DNA from: an uncultured Roseobacter sp.
GTDB lineage: Bacteria > Pseudomonadota > Alphaproteobacteria > Rhodobacterales > Rhodobacteraceae
Direction: 5' to 3'
Assembly: GCF_947499265.1 (NCBI RefSeq)
Contig: NZ_CANMNK010000007.1
Location: forward strand, 1-64,000
DNA: 64,000 nt
The translations under genes were made by a program, and so were the position numbers. The notes beneath the pieces were generated by a model that ran no database searches, was not told the DNA's origin, and saw only the letters and a program-made list of their open reading frames with translations. Each line of letters begins with the position of its first letter. Within the stretch, counting starts at the first letter, position 1. Shown piece by piece: positions 25,752 to 34,314 of this stretch.

Positions 25752-26274
25752 ACCGATGGCTACAGATGAAGATCAACGCGAACTCGTATATTGGCTCCTT
25801 CTGATAGCATGCGGCCTTATGCTCCTATCGCATCTAGCTTGGTACACCGCTCTAGCGGCAACCTGCGAGGTCAGCTACCCTGTATCAAATAGATGTTTCT
25901 TAGGTTCTATCGTTGGCGCGATCTTTGGTCTGCTTTCGATCCCAGCAGGCATCTTTTGGTGGATAACGAAGTATATATTCGGTGGAGCTAGTTACGGTTT
26001 CAACACATTTCTATTTGGCATAGCTACCGCAGCACTACTCGGCACTGGAAACCGGGCGCGAGTGTTTGACGGACTGATTGGCTTTCTGTCCTTCTTCTCC
26101 AAACCTAAGGACTCAGATAACCAATCATTTTCTTCCTTCGCCGAGTCTGCGATGGACAACAAGACCATGGAAAAAGAGACCGAACGCCAAAAGTCACGGG
26201 GCGACATGGAGGAGGCCATTAGAGAGATGGAAGAGGCCAAGGCTCGCTTGGACGAACACAAGCGACAGCGCTAG
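25741..26274 (+). CDS. Small multi-TM island protein with coiled-coil tail
   Basis: 177 aa. Three hydrophobic segments (about 17-40, 52-78 and 84-100) are followed by a charged helical tail (about 138-175, EAIREMEEAKARLDEHK). ATG at 25741 lies inside the previous gene; a second ATG at 25756 is possible. It converges on the ATPase gene with a 4-nt overlap. Topology resembles its upstream partner, suggesting a membrane complex. Function unknown. Confidence 0.6.
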   Translation: MRRRPMATDEDQRELVYWLLLIACGLMLLSHLAWYTALAATCEVSYPVSNRCFLGSIVGAIFGLLSIPAGIFWWITKYIFGGASYGFNTFLFGIATAALLGTGNRARVFDGLIGFLSFFSKPKDSDNQSFSSFAESAMDNKTMEKETERQKSRGDMEEAIREMEEAKARLDEHKRQR

Positions 26275-27941
26275 TCGTAGCCATCGCCTTCGCCAAGAAG
26301 GTCGCCAGGCCCTTGATACCCAAGTTTGGTCGCGCGCGCGGCCACCTCATTTTCAACCTCTGTTGACAGTTTGGTATATGGCTCGCGTGAGCTAACGGTC
26401 TCAAAAAAGCTGTCGATCTGTTCAAGCGTAGGGTGAACCGGAAACACATCAGGGGTCGCAAACTGAACGGCCTTTCGATCATCAGCCGTATAAGCATATG
26501 CTTGGCGGGCTTGCAGCATCCGCACCTTGATTTTTGCTTCATGCTTTAACTCATCCAGCGAGTACGTGCCTCCAGGCAAGTCCTCGAAGATCGGCACCAA
26601 GGTTTCAGATGTTCCAGAAGAATAAGCCTCAGATACACCCCAAGACGCACTTTCTCCCGCCGAAATACTCGTCGAACTGGTTATGAAGGCTGAGTCTTCG
26701 CCGTCTTCCACCAATCGCTCGGCCAGCGCGTCATTTAGGTTAGAGCTAGTCCCCTCTGATTGGCTAGTGGCCCGCGCATGTCCTTCTCGCCGCAACCATT
26801 CTCGGGTGTAGCCAACTACCGTTGGCTTGATCAAGATCTCCTTCGGTCGCTCAAGGTTGAACTCTTTCTCAAAAAGAAACTCACCCATAGCTGACGCCGA
26901 CGCCGGGTCTTCCTGCAGGAAGACCACCTTGTTTTGTGCGCCGCCAATAACGCCTTCTCGGATCGCGCTGTCGGGTTCGCCAAGCTGTCGCAGTCGCTGA
27001 TGAGATAGAACGTAATGTAACCCAAACTTGGCAGTTTCATCTAAACCAGCGACGATGGTCTCATTGATGAACCGGCCGCACTCGTCGATGTAGCAATAGA
27101 ACGGGTTGTCCTTGGCTTCATGTATGTCCCGGCTTTGCGCCCGGTAGTGCAGATCGGCAATTAGAAGCGACCCCAGAATGTCAGCTACTTGCGGACGAAT
27201 TTCGCCCTCATGCGCCAGGTTCACCAACACAATATGGTTGCGCTCCATACACAGCTTGAAATCAAGTACATCCTCGGTCTGGCCAATCATGGACTTCACA
27301 CCCGGCGTACGTGTCATTTCCCACAGCCGGTTATTCACCGCGTCCATGACCTGGCTCTGTTCGTTATCCTTGAGGGCGTCAAGCTGACCCCACTGAGCAA
27401 TTAGATCTGGATCGCCGGTAGCTTCGACCAGCTCTTGCCGAATAGCTCTATTCTCAATGGTTGAGAGAAGACGCGCCTCACGCAAACTGAGGCGATGATG
27501 CGCCAAGGTCATAAAGACCATATCGAGCAACTTTCGGAGGGTCTTGAACCCCTGGCTCTCAGCATCCTGCCACACCTTCTGACAAGCATCGAGCATCGCG
27601 CCAACCCGTGTTTCAAGCGGCTCGTCGCCACGACAAAGCGGGTTAAGTCCCACTGACCACTTGCCTTGTGCGGGGTGGATCAGATGAATCCGCCGTTTTT
27701 TGTGAACATCATTTGCCGCTAGCCACTCAACCAAGTTGGTATACAGCTCGCCGTGCGGGTCGATCACACAGACACCCGCCCCTTTTGCGATGTCTTGCCG
27801 GATCATATGTTCTAAGAAATACGACTTCCCCATTCGGCTTAGGCCAATGACCTGCATATGCACGTCACGGGCTTTCTTGCTCATCCACAGCTCGCCGTCT
27901 TCGGAGTATCCGAGACCCATTGAACCCCGTTCAGATTTCAC
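26271..27941 (-). CDS. HerA/TraG-like DNA-translocating ATPase
   Basis: 556 aa. Walker A GLSRMGKS (33-40), a conserved VIDPHGELY block (59-67) and Walker B YCYIDECGRF (D286, E287) are intact. Later motifs (VLSHQRLRQL and GGAQNKVVFLQED) match conjugative coupling or HerA-type ATPases that pump or organise DNA. It is the likely motor of the island's transfer or replication module. Downstream partner of the coiled-coil protein, with an ATGA overlap. A paralogue with damaged motifs lies at 30104. Confidence 0.85.
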   Translation of the reverse strand: MKSERGSMGLGYSEDGELWMSKKARDVHMQVIGLSRMGKSYFLEHMIRQDIAKGAGVCVIDPHGELYTNLVEWLAANDVHKKRRIHLIHPAQGKWSVGLNPLCRGDEPLETRVGAMLDACQKVWQDAESQGFKTLRKLLDMVFMTLAHHRLSLREARLLSTIENRAIRQELVEATGDPDLIAQWGQLDALKDNEQSQVMDAVNNRLWEMTRTPGVKSMIGQTEDVLDFKLCMERNHIVLVNLAHEGEIRPQVADILGSLLIADLHYRAQSRDIHEAKDNPFYCYIDECGRFINETIVAGLDETAKFGLHYVLSHQRLRQLGEPDSAIREGVIGGAQNKVVFLQEDPASASAMGEFLFEKEFNLERPKEILIKPTVVGYTREWLRREGHARATSQSEGTSSNLNDALAERLVEDGEDSAFITSSTSISAGESASWGVSEAYSSGTSETLVPIFEDLPGGTYSLDELKHEAKIKVRMLQARQAYAYTADDRKAVQFATPDVFPVHPTLEQIDSFFETVSSREPYTKLSTEVENEVAARATKLGYQGPGDLLGEGDGYD

Positions 27942-28651
27942 TTGAGTTCTTCGGCGCGCTGTCGCAGTTCGGCCAGCTCTTTCTGTATTGTAGCCAACTC
28001 AGCTTGTACTCTTTTCAACTTGAATGGCTGACTTGGGTCATTATCCAATACAGGGTTTTGTAGGTCTTCCTGCTCCGCGAGCAGCTCGGCTTCGCTGGCC
28101 TCATACTCTTTAATCTTGGCTTGAACAGTCGCCAACACGCCAGTCCGATTGTTCCTAACTTGATCAAGCTTGGCCCGCTTCAACTCAATAGCAATCTGAG
28201 CATCTAATGCATCAGCTTCGGCTTTTAGTCTTCCCGCTATAGCCTCATTTTCTCTTCGTGCTTCTTCTTCCTTATCGGCCCTATGACCTTGTATCGCGCG
28301 GTCTGCTGCCGCCTCGGCTTCTTTCTCGCGACGATTAAGCTCAGCCATCTCCGTCGATTGCTGTTGTAACTCTCGCCTGATCTCACCTCGGGCGGCAGCG
28401 GTGTATTGCTCGATGTCTTTGTTCTTATCAGTTTCAATTGCCGTTCGCCTTTGAGCCGCCGTCAAATCAGCTTTAAGCCCCTCGTTTCGAACCAACGCCT
28501 TACCAAGCTCATTCTCTTCCTCAACTACCCGCCTCCTAGAACGGGTCGCCGCTGCCTTACCTAGGTTTGCAAACACACCCCGACCAGGCTGCGGCGCATC
28601 TGACGGCACAATTTCACCGTCTAACACTTTTGGGTTTTTATCGTTGGTCAT
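27938..28651 (-). CDS. Coiled-coil island protein
   Basis: 237 aa from the ATG at 28651 (MTNDKNPK), preferred over 28726 because AAGGGGAG lies about 10 nt before it. Almost wholly helical and charged, with heptad-like stretches from about residue 45 to 235 (for example EMAELNRREKEAEAAADRA). No enzymatic motif seen. Translationally coupled to the active HerA/TraG-like ATPase, so an adaptor or scaffold for it is plausible. Confidence 0.7.
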   Translation of the reverse strand: MTNDKNPKVLDGEIVPSDAPQPGRGVFANLGKAAATRSRRRVVEEENELGKALVRNEGLKADLTAAQRRTAIETDKNKDIEQYTAAARGEIRRELQQQSTEMAELNRREKEAEAAADRAIQGHRADKEEEARRENEAIAGRLKAEADALDAQIAIELKRAKLDQVRNNRTGVLATVQAKIKEYEASEAELLAEQEDLQNPVLDNDPSQPFKLKRVQAELATIQKELAELRQRAEELK

Positions 28652-28787
28652 TTCTCGCCACTCCCCTTCTAAACGTACTAGGTCAGAAAATTGACAAATT
28701 CCAATTATTACGTTAAAAAACAACAAGTTGATCCTGTTGTCAACTCATCCCGCGACGGTCGTTGGATGACAAACAACAGGAGAATAC

Positions 28788-29123
28788 ATGTCCTTTAGTT
28801 TTGACCTCGATTCTGAAGATGTCAAAGTTCTAGTTTGCCCAAACACAGACAAAGCACTGGCGTACCTCAGCAAGTGCCACGCTGTGTGCGAGCAGCTCAT
28901 GGTCACCAGACTGGAAATTCACAATCTGAAATTCAAACGTTGGCTCATCAACCCTTTAGAGTTTGAAGCGCCTCCAGTGCCGACGGTCGTGATTGATCAG
29001 ATGCTTGCTGAAACAAAGGGGAGTTGGAATAACTTCCTCACAATCTCAATCGAACGCTTCGGCGAAACTGCCACGATCAACGCTCAGTTCCTTCTTGGCG
29101 ATCCACAACTGCCGCCCGCCTGA
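28788..29123 (+). CDS. Hypothetical island protein
   Basis: 111 aa with good ribosome site AGGAG before the ATG. Mixed alpha/beta composition, no signal peptide or TM segment, no motif that I recognise. Divergent from the coiled-coil gene; a TTGACA hexamer at 28690 region with a weak -10 could serve it. Followed directly by a strong terminator. Confidence 0.6.
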   Translation: MSFSFDLDSEDVKVLVCPNTDKALAYLSKCHAVCEQLMVTRLEIHNLKFKRWLINPLEFEAPPVPTVVIDQMLAETKGSWNNFLTISIERFGETATINAQFLLGDPQLPPA

Positions 29124-29132
29124 CCACATAAG

Positions 29133-29158
29133 GCCCCCACCTAACAGTGGGGGCTTTT
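29133..29158. terminator. Rho-independent terminator between convergent genes
   Basis: Perfect 8-bp stem GCCCCCAC (29133-29140)/GTGGGGGC (29147-29154), loop CTAACA, then TTTT. It terminates the plus-strand hypothetical gene and touches the stop codon of the convergent minus-strand gene. Confidence 0.9.
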
Positions 29159-30107
29159 ACAACTCCACCCGCTCACCGGCACCGTTTGTCCAAATATCGC
29201 CAAACACACCATGCAGGCGCACCGCTTCGACGGTGGTGTACAAGAAGACACCAGCCGCGATGCGTTTCGCAACCGTATCTTTGTAGACTTGCTGCATCTT
29301 CTTGACCCGCGCCAAGGTGTCGTTGACCACGAACAAAACTCGGAAATTGTCGCGGTCGTAAAGCTTAGTGTGCAACTTTCGTTGGTAGGCATAGGTATAT
29401 GCTTCGTGCTTCTGTTTGATCGAGCTAGCGAGCGCATCCGACTTAATGAAATCTTCCGTGTCGTTGTCATACTCAAGAAAACAAAGACCCTTCGCAGTTC
29501 GGCCATTGTCCTGCTGCTTGTGGATCTCAAACGTGTAATCGGGATCAGTGGCTCGATCCACCAGTGATCCCTTCCGGATGGCTTTGGTCGGCAGACGCCC
29601 CAACTTCCCAATCAATGGGAGATTGTTTCGGGCCAGCAGTTCAAGTTGGTGAACCACCTCCACTCCCGGCATCCTGGCCGCGTCTGCTTCAAGGGCTAAG
29701 ACAAAATCAACCACTCCAAGGTCGTGCTCAACATTCTGCCCTTTGAAATTCTTTGCTGCTGCTGTCCAACCCTTCTTCTGCGGAAGTTGCACTCCCTCGA
29801 CTTTATCTAAATGGTTAGCACCCTCCTGCCCCAGCATGTGTAGGGTGTGACGCTTCTCTGCATGAGAATAGTGTTTGCGCATAAATTCTTCTGGGCGAGC
29901 GAGATAGTCTTCACCCCATAACCTTCGCAAACGGGCATTGACTGACGACCGGCTCTCGTCGCCACAAATAACCATCATCTGATCTGTGGTAGTCACTCGA
30001 AACTTGTACACTGCCCTGATCCATCGCTTGTCGCGTTCGGTCAGTTTCAAGTCGCCTCGTTTTTCTGGCTTTGTTGCTGCTCGTTCCATACGTCTATTGT
30101 GAATCAA
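29157..30107 (-). CDS. Replication-relaxation family protein
   Basis: 316 aa from a TTG that overlaps the upstream stop (TTGA); an ATG at 30089 is the alternative. An N-terminal winged helix (RDKRWIRAVYKFRVTTTDQ) is followed by a C-terminal domain with PDYTFEIH and LCFLEYDNDTED, which resembles the ExD/GTE-type core seen in plasmid replication-relaxation proteins and may be a restriction-endonuclease-like fold. Family members are tied to plasmid replication or mobilisation, and the gene sits beside two DNA-motor genes. Exact activity unknown. Confidence 0.75.
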   Translation of the reverse strand: MIHNRRMERAATKPEKRGDLKLTERDKRWIRAVYKFRVTTTDQMMVICGDESRSSVNARLRRLWGEDYLARPEEFMRKHYSHAEKRHTLHMLGQEGANHLDKVEGVQLPQKKGWTAAAKNFKGQNVEHDLGVVDFVLALEADAARMPGVEVVHQLELLARNNLPLIGKLGRLPTKAIRKGSLVDRATDPDYTFEIHKQQDNGRTAKGLCFLEYDNDTEDFIKSDALASSIKQKHEAYTYAYQRKLHTKLYDRDNFRVLFVVNDTLARVKKMQQVYKDTVAKRIAAGVFLYTTVEAVRLHGVFGDIWTNGAGERVEL

Positions 30108-31381
30108 TTGGTCTCGGAAAGACCATCTAAAAACGCCTCAATCTTCCGCTCAACAGGCTTTCGCGGCACACCTAGGATATTTTCAGAGCGGCGTAGTACA
30201 TGCTCACGCGCCCCAAATTTGGCTGGGATAGCATCCACCGCATTCAACTCATGTCTCCAATCGGACAGGGCCAGCCGGTTCTCTGATAAAGTCATCAAGG
30301 ACGTTTCAGATTTAGCTATCGGAAACCGCGCAGCCACTTTGCGGGCATCGTCTGGTGCCAGCCGGAAGGCCACTAGACGCTTAGCGTTCAGCAAACCACT
30401 CTGGTGATCCCGGTCATAGCTGGCAAGCTGATCAACCGACGTCACAAACCCACCATTTTTAAATTGGCTTGTGATAGCCCGAGCAGCTAGGGACACATGC
30501 ACATGCTGTGCGTCAGGCAGGTAAACATAGAAGGGCCACCCGCCTGCCCGCGCCTCTAGGATAGTCTGCATCCTGGTGAGCAACAGGCTGCCAAACAGTT
30601 TAGCGGTCTCAGCCCCCAAAGTATGGCGCGGCAAGTCGGTAATCAAAACTTGTCGCTGCTGTACAACGCGCTCCAAGTCGAGCGTGCTTTTGGTTTGTCC
30701 CAGCACACAACGCAGGTGCGGATCAGACAAAAAAGCTTCAAGCCGGGTAAGTACTGGCTGTGGCTTGTCGCGCTTGTCGTCTGCGCTCCACGTTTCAAAG
30801 TCTGCCCAGAACCGGCGCGCCATCGGATCATGGCACTGACGCACTACCCGCTGCCGGTACTCAGTGTTGGTCAAAAGCGCGTACATCCCGAGCAACGTTC
30901 CCTCCTGGCTATCGAGCAACGCCCGAGCCGATGCCCGCATCAGACGCAGCATGAGGGGGTGGCTGTCATCGGACAGCGACCAAATCGCGACAAACAAGGC
31001 CATAAAGCTTTGTGCTGCCCGTGAACGTTCGGCTTCGGGAACACCATAGAACGGATTGAACCCGACGACCCGGTTGGTGTTACCCAAGTGAAAATACAGA
31101 GCATGGTTCGCTCGTGACGCTGGCATAGCATCTAAGATCGGCCGAGCATACTTTCCGGTCACATCGATAACACAGACCCCCGCACCTTTGGCGATATCCT
31201 GGATCATCATGTTCCACAAAAGCGCTTGTTTGCCGCGCCCATCAGCCCCGAACACCAGCACATGCCCACTACGTTCGCGCGGGTGAATACGATAAGGACG
31301 CGGTTCACCCGCGTCTGTTTGTTCGCCTACGAAAATCGCCTGATCGTCATACGCTCGATCTGTAAATGATTGATCTGCCAT
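30104..31381 (-). CDS. Degenerate HerA/TraG-like ATPase paralogue
   Basis: 425 aa from the ATG at 31381 (a GTG at 31414 gives a longer form). Clearly related to the ATPase at 26271: both share QDIAKGAGVCVID. Here Walker A reads GADGRGKQ, with Gln in place of the Ser/Thr that binds Mg-ATP, the PHGE block is VTGK, and Walker B reads VYLPDAQ instead of CYIDEC. It is probably unable to hydrolyse ATP and may pair with the active motor as a regulatory or structural subunit. Overlaps the replication-relaxation gene by 4 nt. Confidence 0.78.
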   Translation of the reverse strand: MADQSFTDRAYDDQAIFVGEQTDAGEPRPYRIHPRERSGHVLVFGADGRGKQALLWNMMIQDIAKGAGVCVIDVTGKYARPILDAMPASRANHALYFHLGNTNRVVGFNPFYGVPEAERSRAAQSFMALFVAIWSLSDDSHPLMLRLMRASARALLDSQEGTLLGMYALLTNTEYRQRVVRQCHDPMARRFWADFETWSADDKRDKPQPVLTRLEAFLSDPHLRCVLGQTKSTLDLERVVQQRQVLITDLPRHTLGAETAKLFGSLLLTRMQTILEARAGGWPFYVYLPDAQHVHVSLAARAITSQFKNGGFVTSVDQLASYDRDHQSGLLNAKRLVAFRLAPDDARKVAARFPIAKSETSLMTLSENRLALSDWRHELNAVDAIPAKFGAREHVLRRSENILGVPRKPVERKIEAFLDGLSETN

Positions 31382-31725
31382 ACCTCTAGGCCGCTTCCGG
31401 CCAGAACTTCCCACTTTGGTGTGTCTGAATTCACCTGCGCGGGCTTCCCCTCAAAAACAGAGGCTTGGGCAACTATCGAATGGTTACGGTTGCCAATAGC
31501 TGCATGGCAGCTCGGGTACGGACGCGGCCTAGAACTATCGAGACCCGCACCGGCTGGCAGCCAAGCTGTCAGACCCTCGCCTGTCGGCTCAGCAGTTTGG
31601 CAGCCAGAATCGGTACGCGCTCGAAAGAACCAGAGTGGCTTTAGTATACCTCGTCAACTTCCGGCTTTTCTGATTTTTTCTATAATATTTTCAGATGTTT
31701 ATAGTTCTGCTATAGGAGAAACAGC
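31382..31725. promoter_or_regulatory. Divergent intergenic region upstream of primase
   Basis: About 340 nt without a convincing gene. TATAAT at 31681-31686, 40 nt before the primase ATG, is a likely -10 box, without a clear -35. AGTATACC near 31643 also occurs upstream of the HTH gene (about 15977), a possible shared regulator site. Nothing else identified. Confidence 0.4.
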
Positions 31726-32757
31726 ATGTCAAAAACCGGCCTACTCGATCTAGTCGCGATCAGAAACAACACTCCGTTTTCGGACGTGCTGGCGCACTAC
31801 GGTCTCACCCCCGAAAAACCGGGCGGCAAACAAGTGAAAATTCGCTGCCCCTTCCACGACGACAAAACACCGTCTTGTTCGATCAACCAGGAACGAGGTA
31901 TTTTCAAATGCTTCGGCTGCCCGGAAAAGGGTAACGTTTTGGATTTCATCGCTTTGATGGAAGAGATTACCGACAACCACGCCTATCAAGCCGCCCTGGT
32001 GGCGCTCGACATTATCGGCGCAGCCCGAGAAGACTTTGAGAAGCCACAGGAGGGCCAGAGAACGCCAAAAGGGGCAAAAAAGAAGCCGAACCCATCTAAG
32101 GGACGAAAATCGCCTCAACGGGCGAAATCTGGCGCTACAGAGGAAGAAAAACCGGCACCTAAGAAATCGGTGAACCCGGTGATCGACATCTCACTGACCC
32201 TGGATCATGAACATGAGTTCTTAACTGAGCGCGGAATTGATCCCGAGACGGCCGAAGCCTTTGGCATCGGCTATTGCGGCACCGGCATTATGAAAAGACG
32301 CATTGCCATTCCAATCCATAATCCGGCTGGTGAATTGGTTGCATACTCGGGCCGATGGGCGGACGGCGATCCGCCAGACGACGAACCCCGGTACAAACTG
32401 CCCAAGGGATTTGAAAAATCGCTTGAGCTGTTTAACCTTCACCGCGCAGCATCGATGCAAAAACAGTACGTGGTTGTAGTCGAAGGCTACTGGTCAACTC
32501 TCCGTCTTGATCAGGCCGGTATCCCGGCCGTAGCCCTCATGGGTACGGACATCTGCGTAGTTCAAGCCAAGCTGCTAAGCGAGGCCGGCTTCAAGTATGC
32601 GATCCTGATCCTGGATGGTGACGAAGCCGGCCGGCTGGCCACTCCCCCATTGGTACACGTTCTGTCGCAAGAACTGTACGTCAAAACCTTGGTTTTGCCT
32701 GAAGGGATCAAACCAGACACCATGGATGAATCCATGATCGACCGTTTGCGGCGATAA
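31726..32757 (+). CDS. DNA primase, CHC2 zinc finger plus TOPRIM
   Basis: 343 aa, about half the length of chromosomal DnaG. The N-terminal zinc-binding domain has C41-x2-H44 and C62-x2-C65 (RCPFHDDKTPSC, FKCFGC). A basic linker (about 105-145) is followed by a TOPRIM domain with VVVVEGYWS (catalytic Glu) and LILDGDEAG (acidic pair). The helicase-binding domain is missing, as is common for plasmid, phage and island primases. AGGAGA ribosome site. Suggests that the element replicates when excised or primes transferred single strands. Confidence 0.9.
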   Translation: MSKTGLLDLVAIRNNTPFSDVLAHYGLTPEKPGGKQVKIRCPFHDDKTPSCSINQERGIFKCFGCPEKGNVLDFIALMEEITDNHAYQAALVALDIIGAAREDFEKPQEGQRTPKGAKKKPNPSKGRKSPQRAKSGATEEEKPAPKKSVNPVIDISLTLDHEHEFLTERGIDPETAEAFGIGYCGTGIMKRRIAIPIHNPAGELVAYSGRWADGDPPDDEPRYKLPKGFEKSLELFNLHRAASMQKQYVVVVEGYWSTLRLDQAGIPAVALMGTDICVVQAKLLSEAGFKYAILILDGDEAGRLATPPLVHVLSQELYVKTLVLPEGIKPDTMDESMIDRLRR

Positions 32758-32769
32758 CACCACCTAAAG

Positions 32770-32793
32770 GCAGGCCTCCGGGCCTGCTTTTTT
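32770..32793 (+). terminator. Terminator after primase
   Basis: 7-bp stem GCAGGCC/GGCCTGC (32770-32776, 32781-32787) with loop TCCG, followed by TTTTTT. Confidence 0.9.
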
Positions 32794-32807
32794 CGTGGCT
32801 CTCTGCC

Positions 32808-33125
32808 CTAGCATTCATACCCCGCTTGCACCCGCGCGCAGTCAACGTCCAAAATCTGCTTGGTCTCGATTTCGTAGATACGGTTACCTGGCTCATCCGC
32901 CCGCACCGTCCAAGTATCGTCGGCGTGACGAGCTGGTCGCAGGACATCGGCCGCAAAACGTGTGCCGTCTGTGTCTTTAACCAGCACCATCGGTGAACAG
33001 CGGCCGGTGGTGAACGCCTTGTACTGATAAATACGTCTCAAATAGCGCGGCCGAAACGGCCACCACTGGACTGGTGGTCGTTCATATTTGACCACTTTGT
33101 GCCACGGTATTTCTTCTGTTGTCAT
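32808..33125 (-). CDS. Hypothetical island protein, Trp/Arg-rich
   Basis: 105 aa from the ATG at 33125 (MTTEEIPWHK), preceded by GTGAGG. The longer upstream reading starts in a region without ribosome site. N-terminal PPVQWWPFRPRYLRRIYQYK is strongly basic and aromatic; the rest looks beta-rich. No family recognised. Tail-to-tail with primase. Confidence 0.55.
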   Translation of the reverse strand: MTTEEIPWHKVVKYERPPVQWWPFRPRYLRRIYQYKAFTTGRCSPMVLVKDTDGTRFAADVLRPARHADDTWTVRADEPGNRIYEIETKQILDVDCARVQAGYEC

Positions 33126-33246
33126 ATCCTCACCCTTCCCTTTGCAGGGATACGAATATGACGAAAGCGCTTCGGTGAAGCAAGACCAACTCCGGCCAAA
33201 CAGCAGATGTCTGCCAACCTTAGAGAAAGTGCTTTCGCAGGAACAC

Positions 33247-33275
33247 AAAAAAGCCCGCCAGATCGACGGGCTTTT
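33247..33275 (-). terminator. Terminator after the 79-aa gene
   Basis: Perfect 9-bp stem AAAAGCCCG (33249-33257)/CGGGCTTTT (33267-33275). On the minus strand it is followed by a T-run, so it should end the transcript of the 33523-33287 gene pair. Confidence 0.85.
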
Positions 33276-33286
33276 CGCTCGGCTAC

Positions 33287-33526
33287 TTAGCCGAAGATCG
33301 CATACAGTGACGCCAGTATGGCGACCTGTGCGCCTGTTTGCAGCAACAGGGCTTTATATAGGTCAGCCCGCGTCTCTAGACGTAAGGCGTTCAAGTCAGA
33401 CTTGGTTGCCAAAGTCTCCAACGCCTCAGTGCGAGAGAGAATTTCTTTGGCCAGTGGCTTGGCCTTTTCTGCATCAAGACCTGCTTTGACTAGTAGATCG
33501 TGAATGTCGAGCGTGGTAGTGTTCAT
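33287..33526 (-). CDS. Small coiled-coil plus C-terminal TM protein (DUF1640-like)
   Basis: 79 aa. N-terminal helix (LLVKAGLDAEKAKPLAKE), then LATKSDLNALRLETRADL, which is the coiled-coil pattern of DUF1640/CCDC90-like small proteins, then a C-terminal TM helix (about 58-78). Start overlaps the upstream gene stop by 4 nt. Role unknown; such proteins are frequent on phages and integrative elements. Confidence 0.65.
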   Translation of the reverse strand: MNTTTLDIHDLLVKAGLDAEKAKPLAKEILSRTEALETLATKSDLNALRLETRADLYKALLLQTGAQVAILASLYAIFG

Positions 33527-33825
33527 ACGCAGGTTGATGATACCACAGAATGGTCATTTTGTCCTGTCACCACGCCGTCTCCGAGCCAGGTGACGTAGGA
33601 GCAAGCGACGATTAGCTCGGCTATGTCCTGCAGCTCCATGCAGCGATGTTTGACTGCATAGCTCGTCAAAATGTTCTGGACTTTGCGGGTAAGAACTTCG
33701 CTTCGGTACGCAGCACTCGCCTCCGGCATAGCGCCTTGGGCGTCGAAGCGAGCGGCAGCGTCCATCGCCGCCGCCACCTCAGCCTTGAGATCGCTCAGTG
33801 TCTGAGTCTTGGTTGAATCCGTCAT
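33523..33825 (-). CDS. Hypothetical island protein
   Basis: 100 aa, Ala-rich helical N-terminal half (about 8-60) and a C-terminal half with three Cys. No signal peptide, no clear TM segment. First gene of a two-gene unit with the DUF1640-like protein. No function inferred. Confidence 0.5.
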   Translation of the reverse strand: MTDSTKTQTLSDLKAEVAAAMDAAARFDAQGAMPEASAAYRSEVLTRKVQNILTSYAVKHRCMELQDIAELIVACSYVTWLGDGVVTGQNDHSVVSSTCV

Positions 33826-34099
33826 AGGTTAATTGCAATTAAGCTTGTAACGGCAACTAGCGGAAGGCCGGTCGCCTGACAGGCAGCGCGCCAGCAGAGA
33901 GGCTCGGCTGTCACACCCCGGCACAACGTAGAGCGGGTTGACGGTTGAGGGTGGCTGGTAAACTGCGTGGCAGTGACTGGCCTTCTTCTTGACCCTTAAA
34001 AAAGTATTTGAGCCTGCGTATGCAGGCACCTTTTTCCAGGCGAGGCTTTGCCTGCCCGCAGCGCGACGGCGAATAGCCGGAGCTGCTAACCAATCGTAA
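33826..34099. other. Non-coding stretch with small hairpins
   Basis: No convincing gene. It contains palindrome AATTGCAATT near 33834, hairpin GCCTGC-GTAT-GCAGGC followed by ACCTTTTT (34012-34035), and an imperfect hairpin GGCGAGGC/GCCTGCC around 34038-34055. These may be the end of a transcript or the flank of the structured block that follows. Confidence 0.45.
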
Positions 34100-34309
34100 T
34101 TCCCCCACGTGTTGCCCGCCGTATTTGGCCGACCATCCCGAAGGCGAATGCCGAAGGGTGGTCGAAGCCAAATCGAGCGAGGCGACCAACCGTGTTTTGG
34201 CGGTGCGCCATTCCAGCGCAATTGGCAGGCCATCCTACGTAGGTGGCCGTAGTCCAATAGACAGAACACGGTTGGTCGCCTCGCAAAGAGGCGGCAACAC
34301 GTGGGGGAA
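34100..34309. repeat. ~210-bp nested inverted-repeat structure
   Basis: Outer arms TTCCCCCACGTGTTGCC (34100-34116) and GGCAACACGTGGGGGAA (34293-34309) are perfect 17-bp inverses. Inside are hairpin A (34123-34173: ATTTGGC/GCCAAAT, GACCA/TGGTC, CCC/GGG, GGC-GAAT-GCC) and a 20-bp perfect inverted pair (34177-34196 and 34265-34284). The latter encloses hairpin C (TGCGC/GCGCA, 34204-34220) and hairpin D (34221-34258: ATTGG/CCAAT, GGCCA/TGGCC, CCTACGTAGG). Both A and D have one unpaired T at the same place after CCA. The drawn fold is a branched cruciform. Candidate origin, transfer origin or structured RNA gene. Confidence 0.8.
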
Positions 34310-34314
34310 ATCTT

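Noticed and set aside
34012-34035. Rho-independent terminator on the plus strand
   Set aside because: Hairpin with TTTTT is present, but no plus-strand gene precedes it; kept only as a note in the non-coding stretch.
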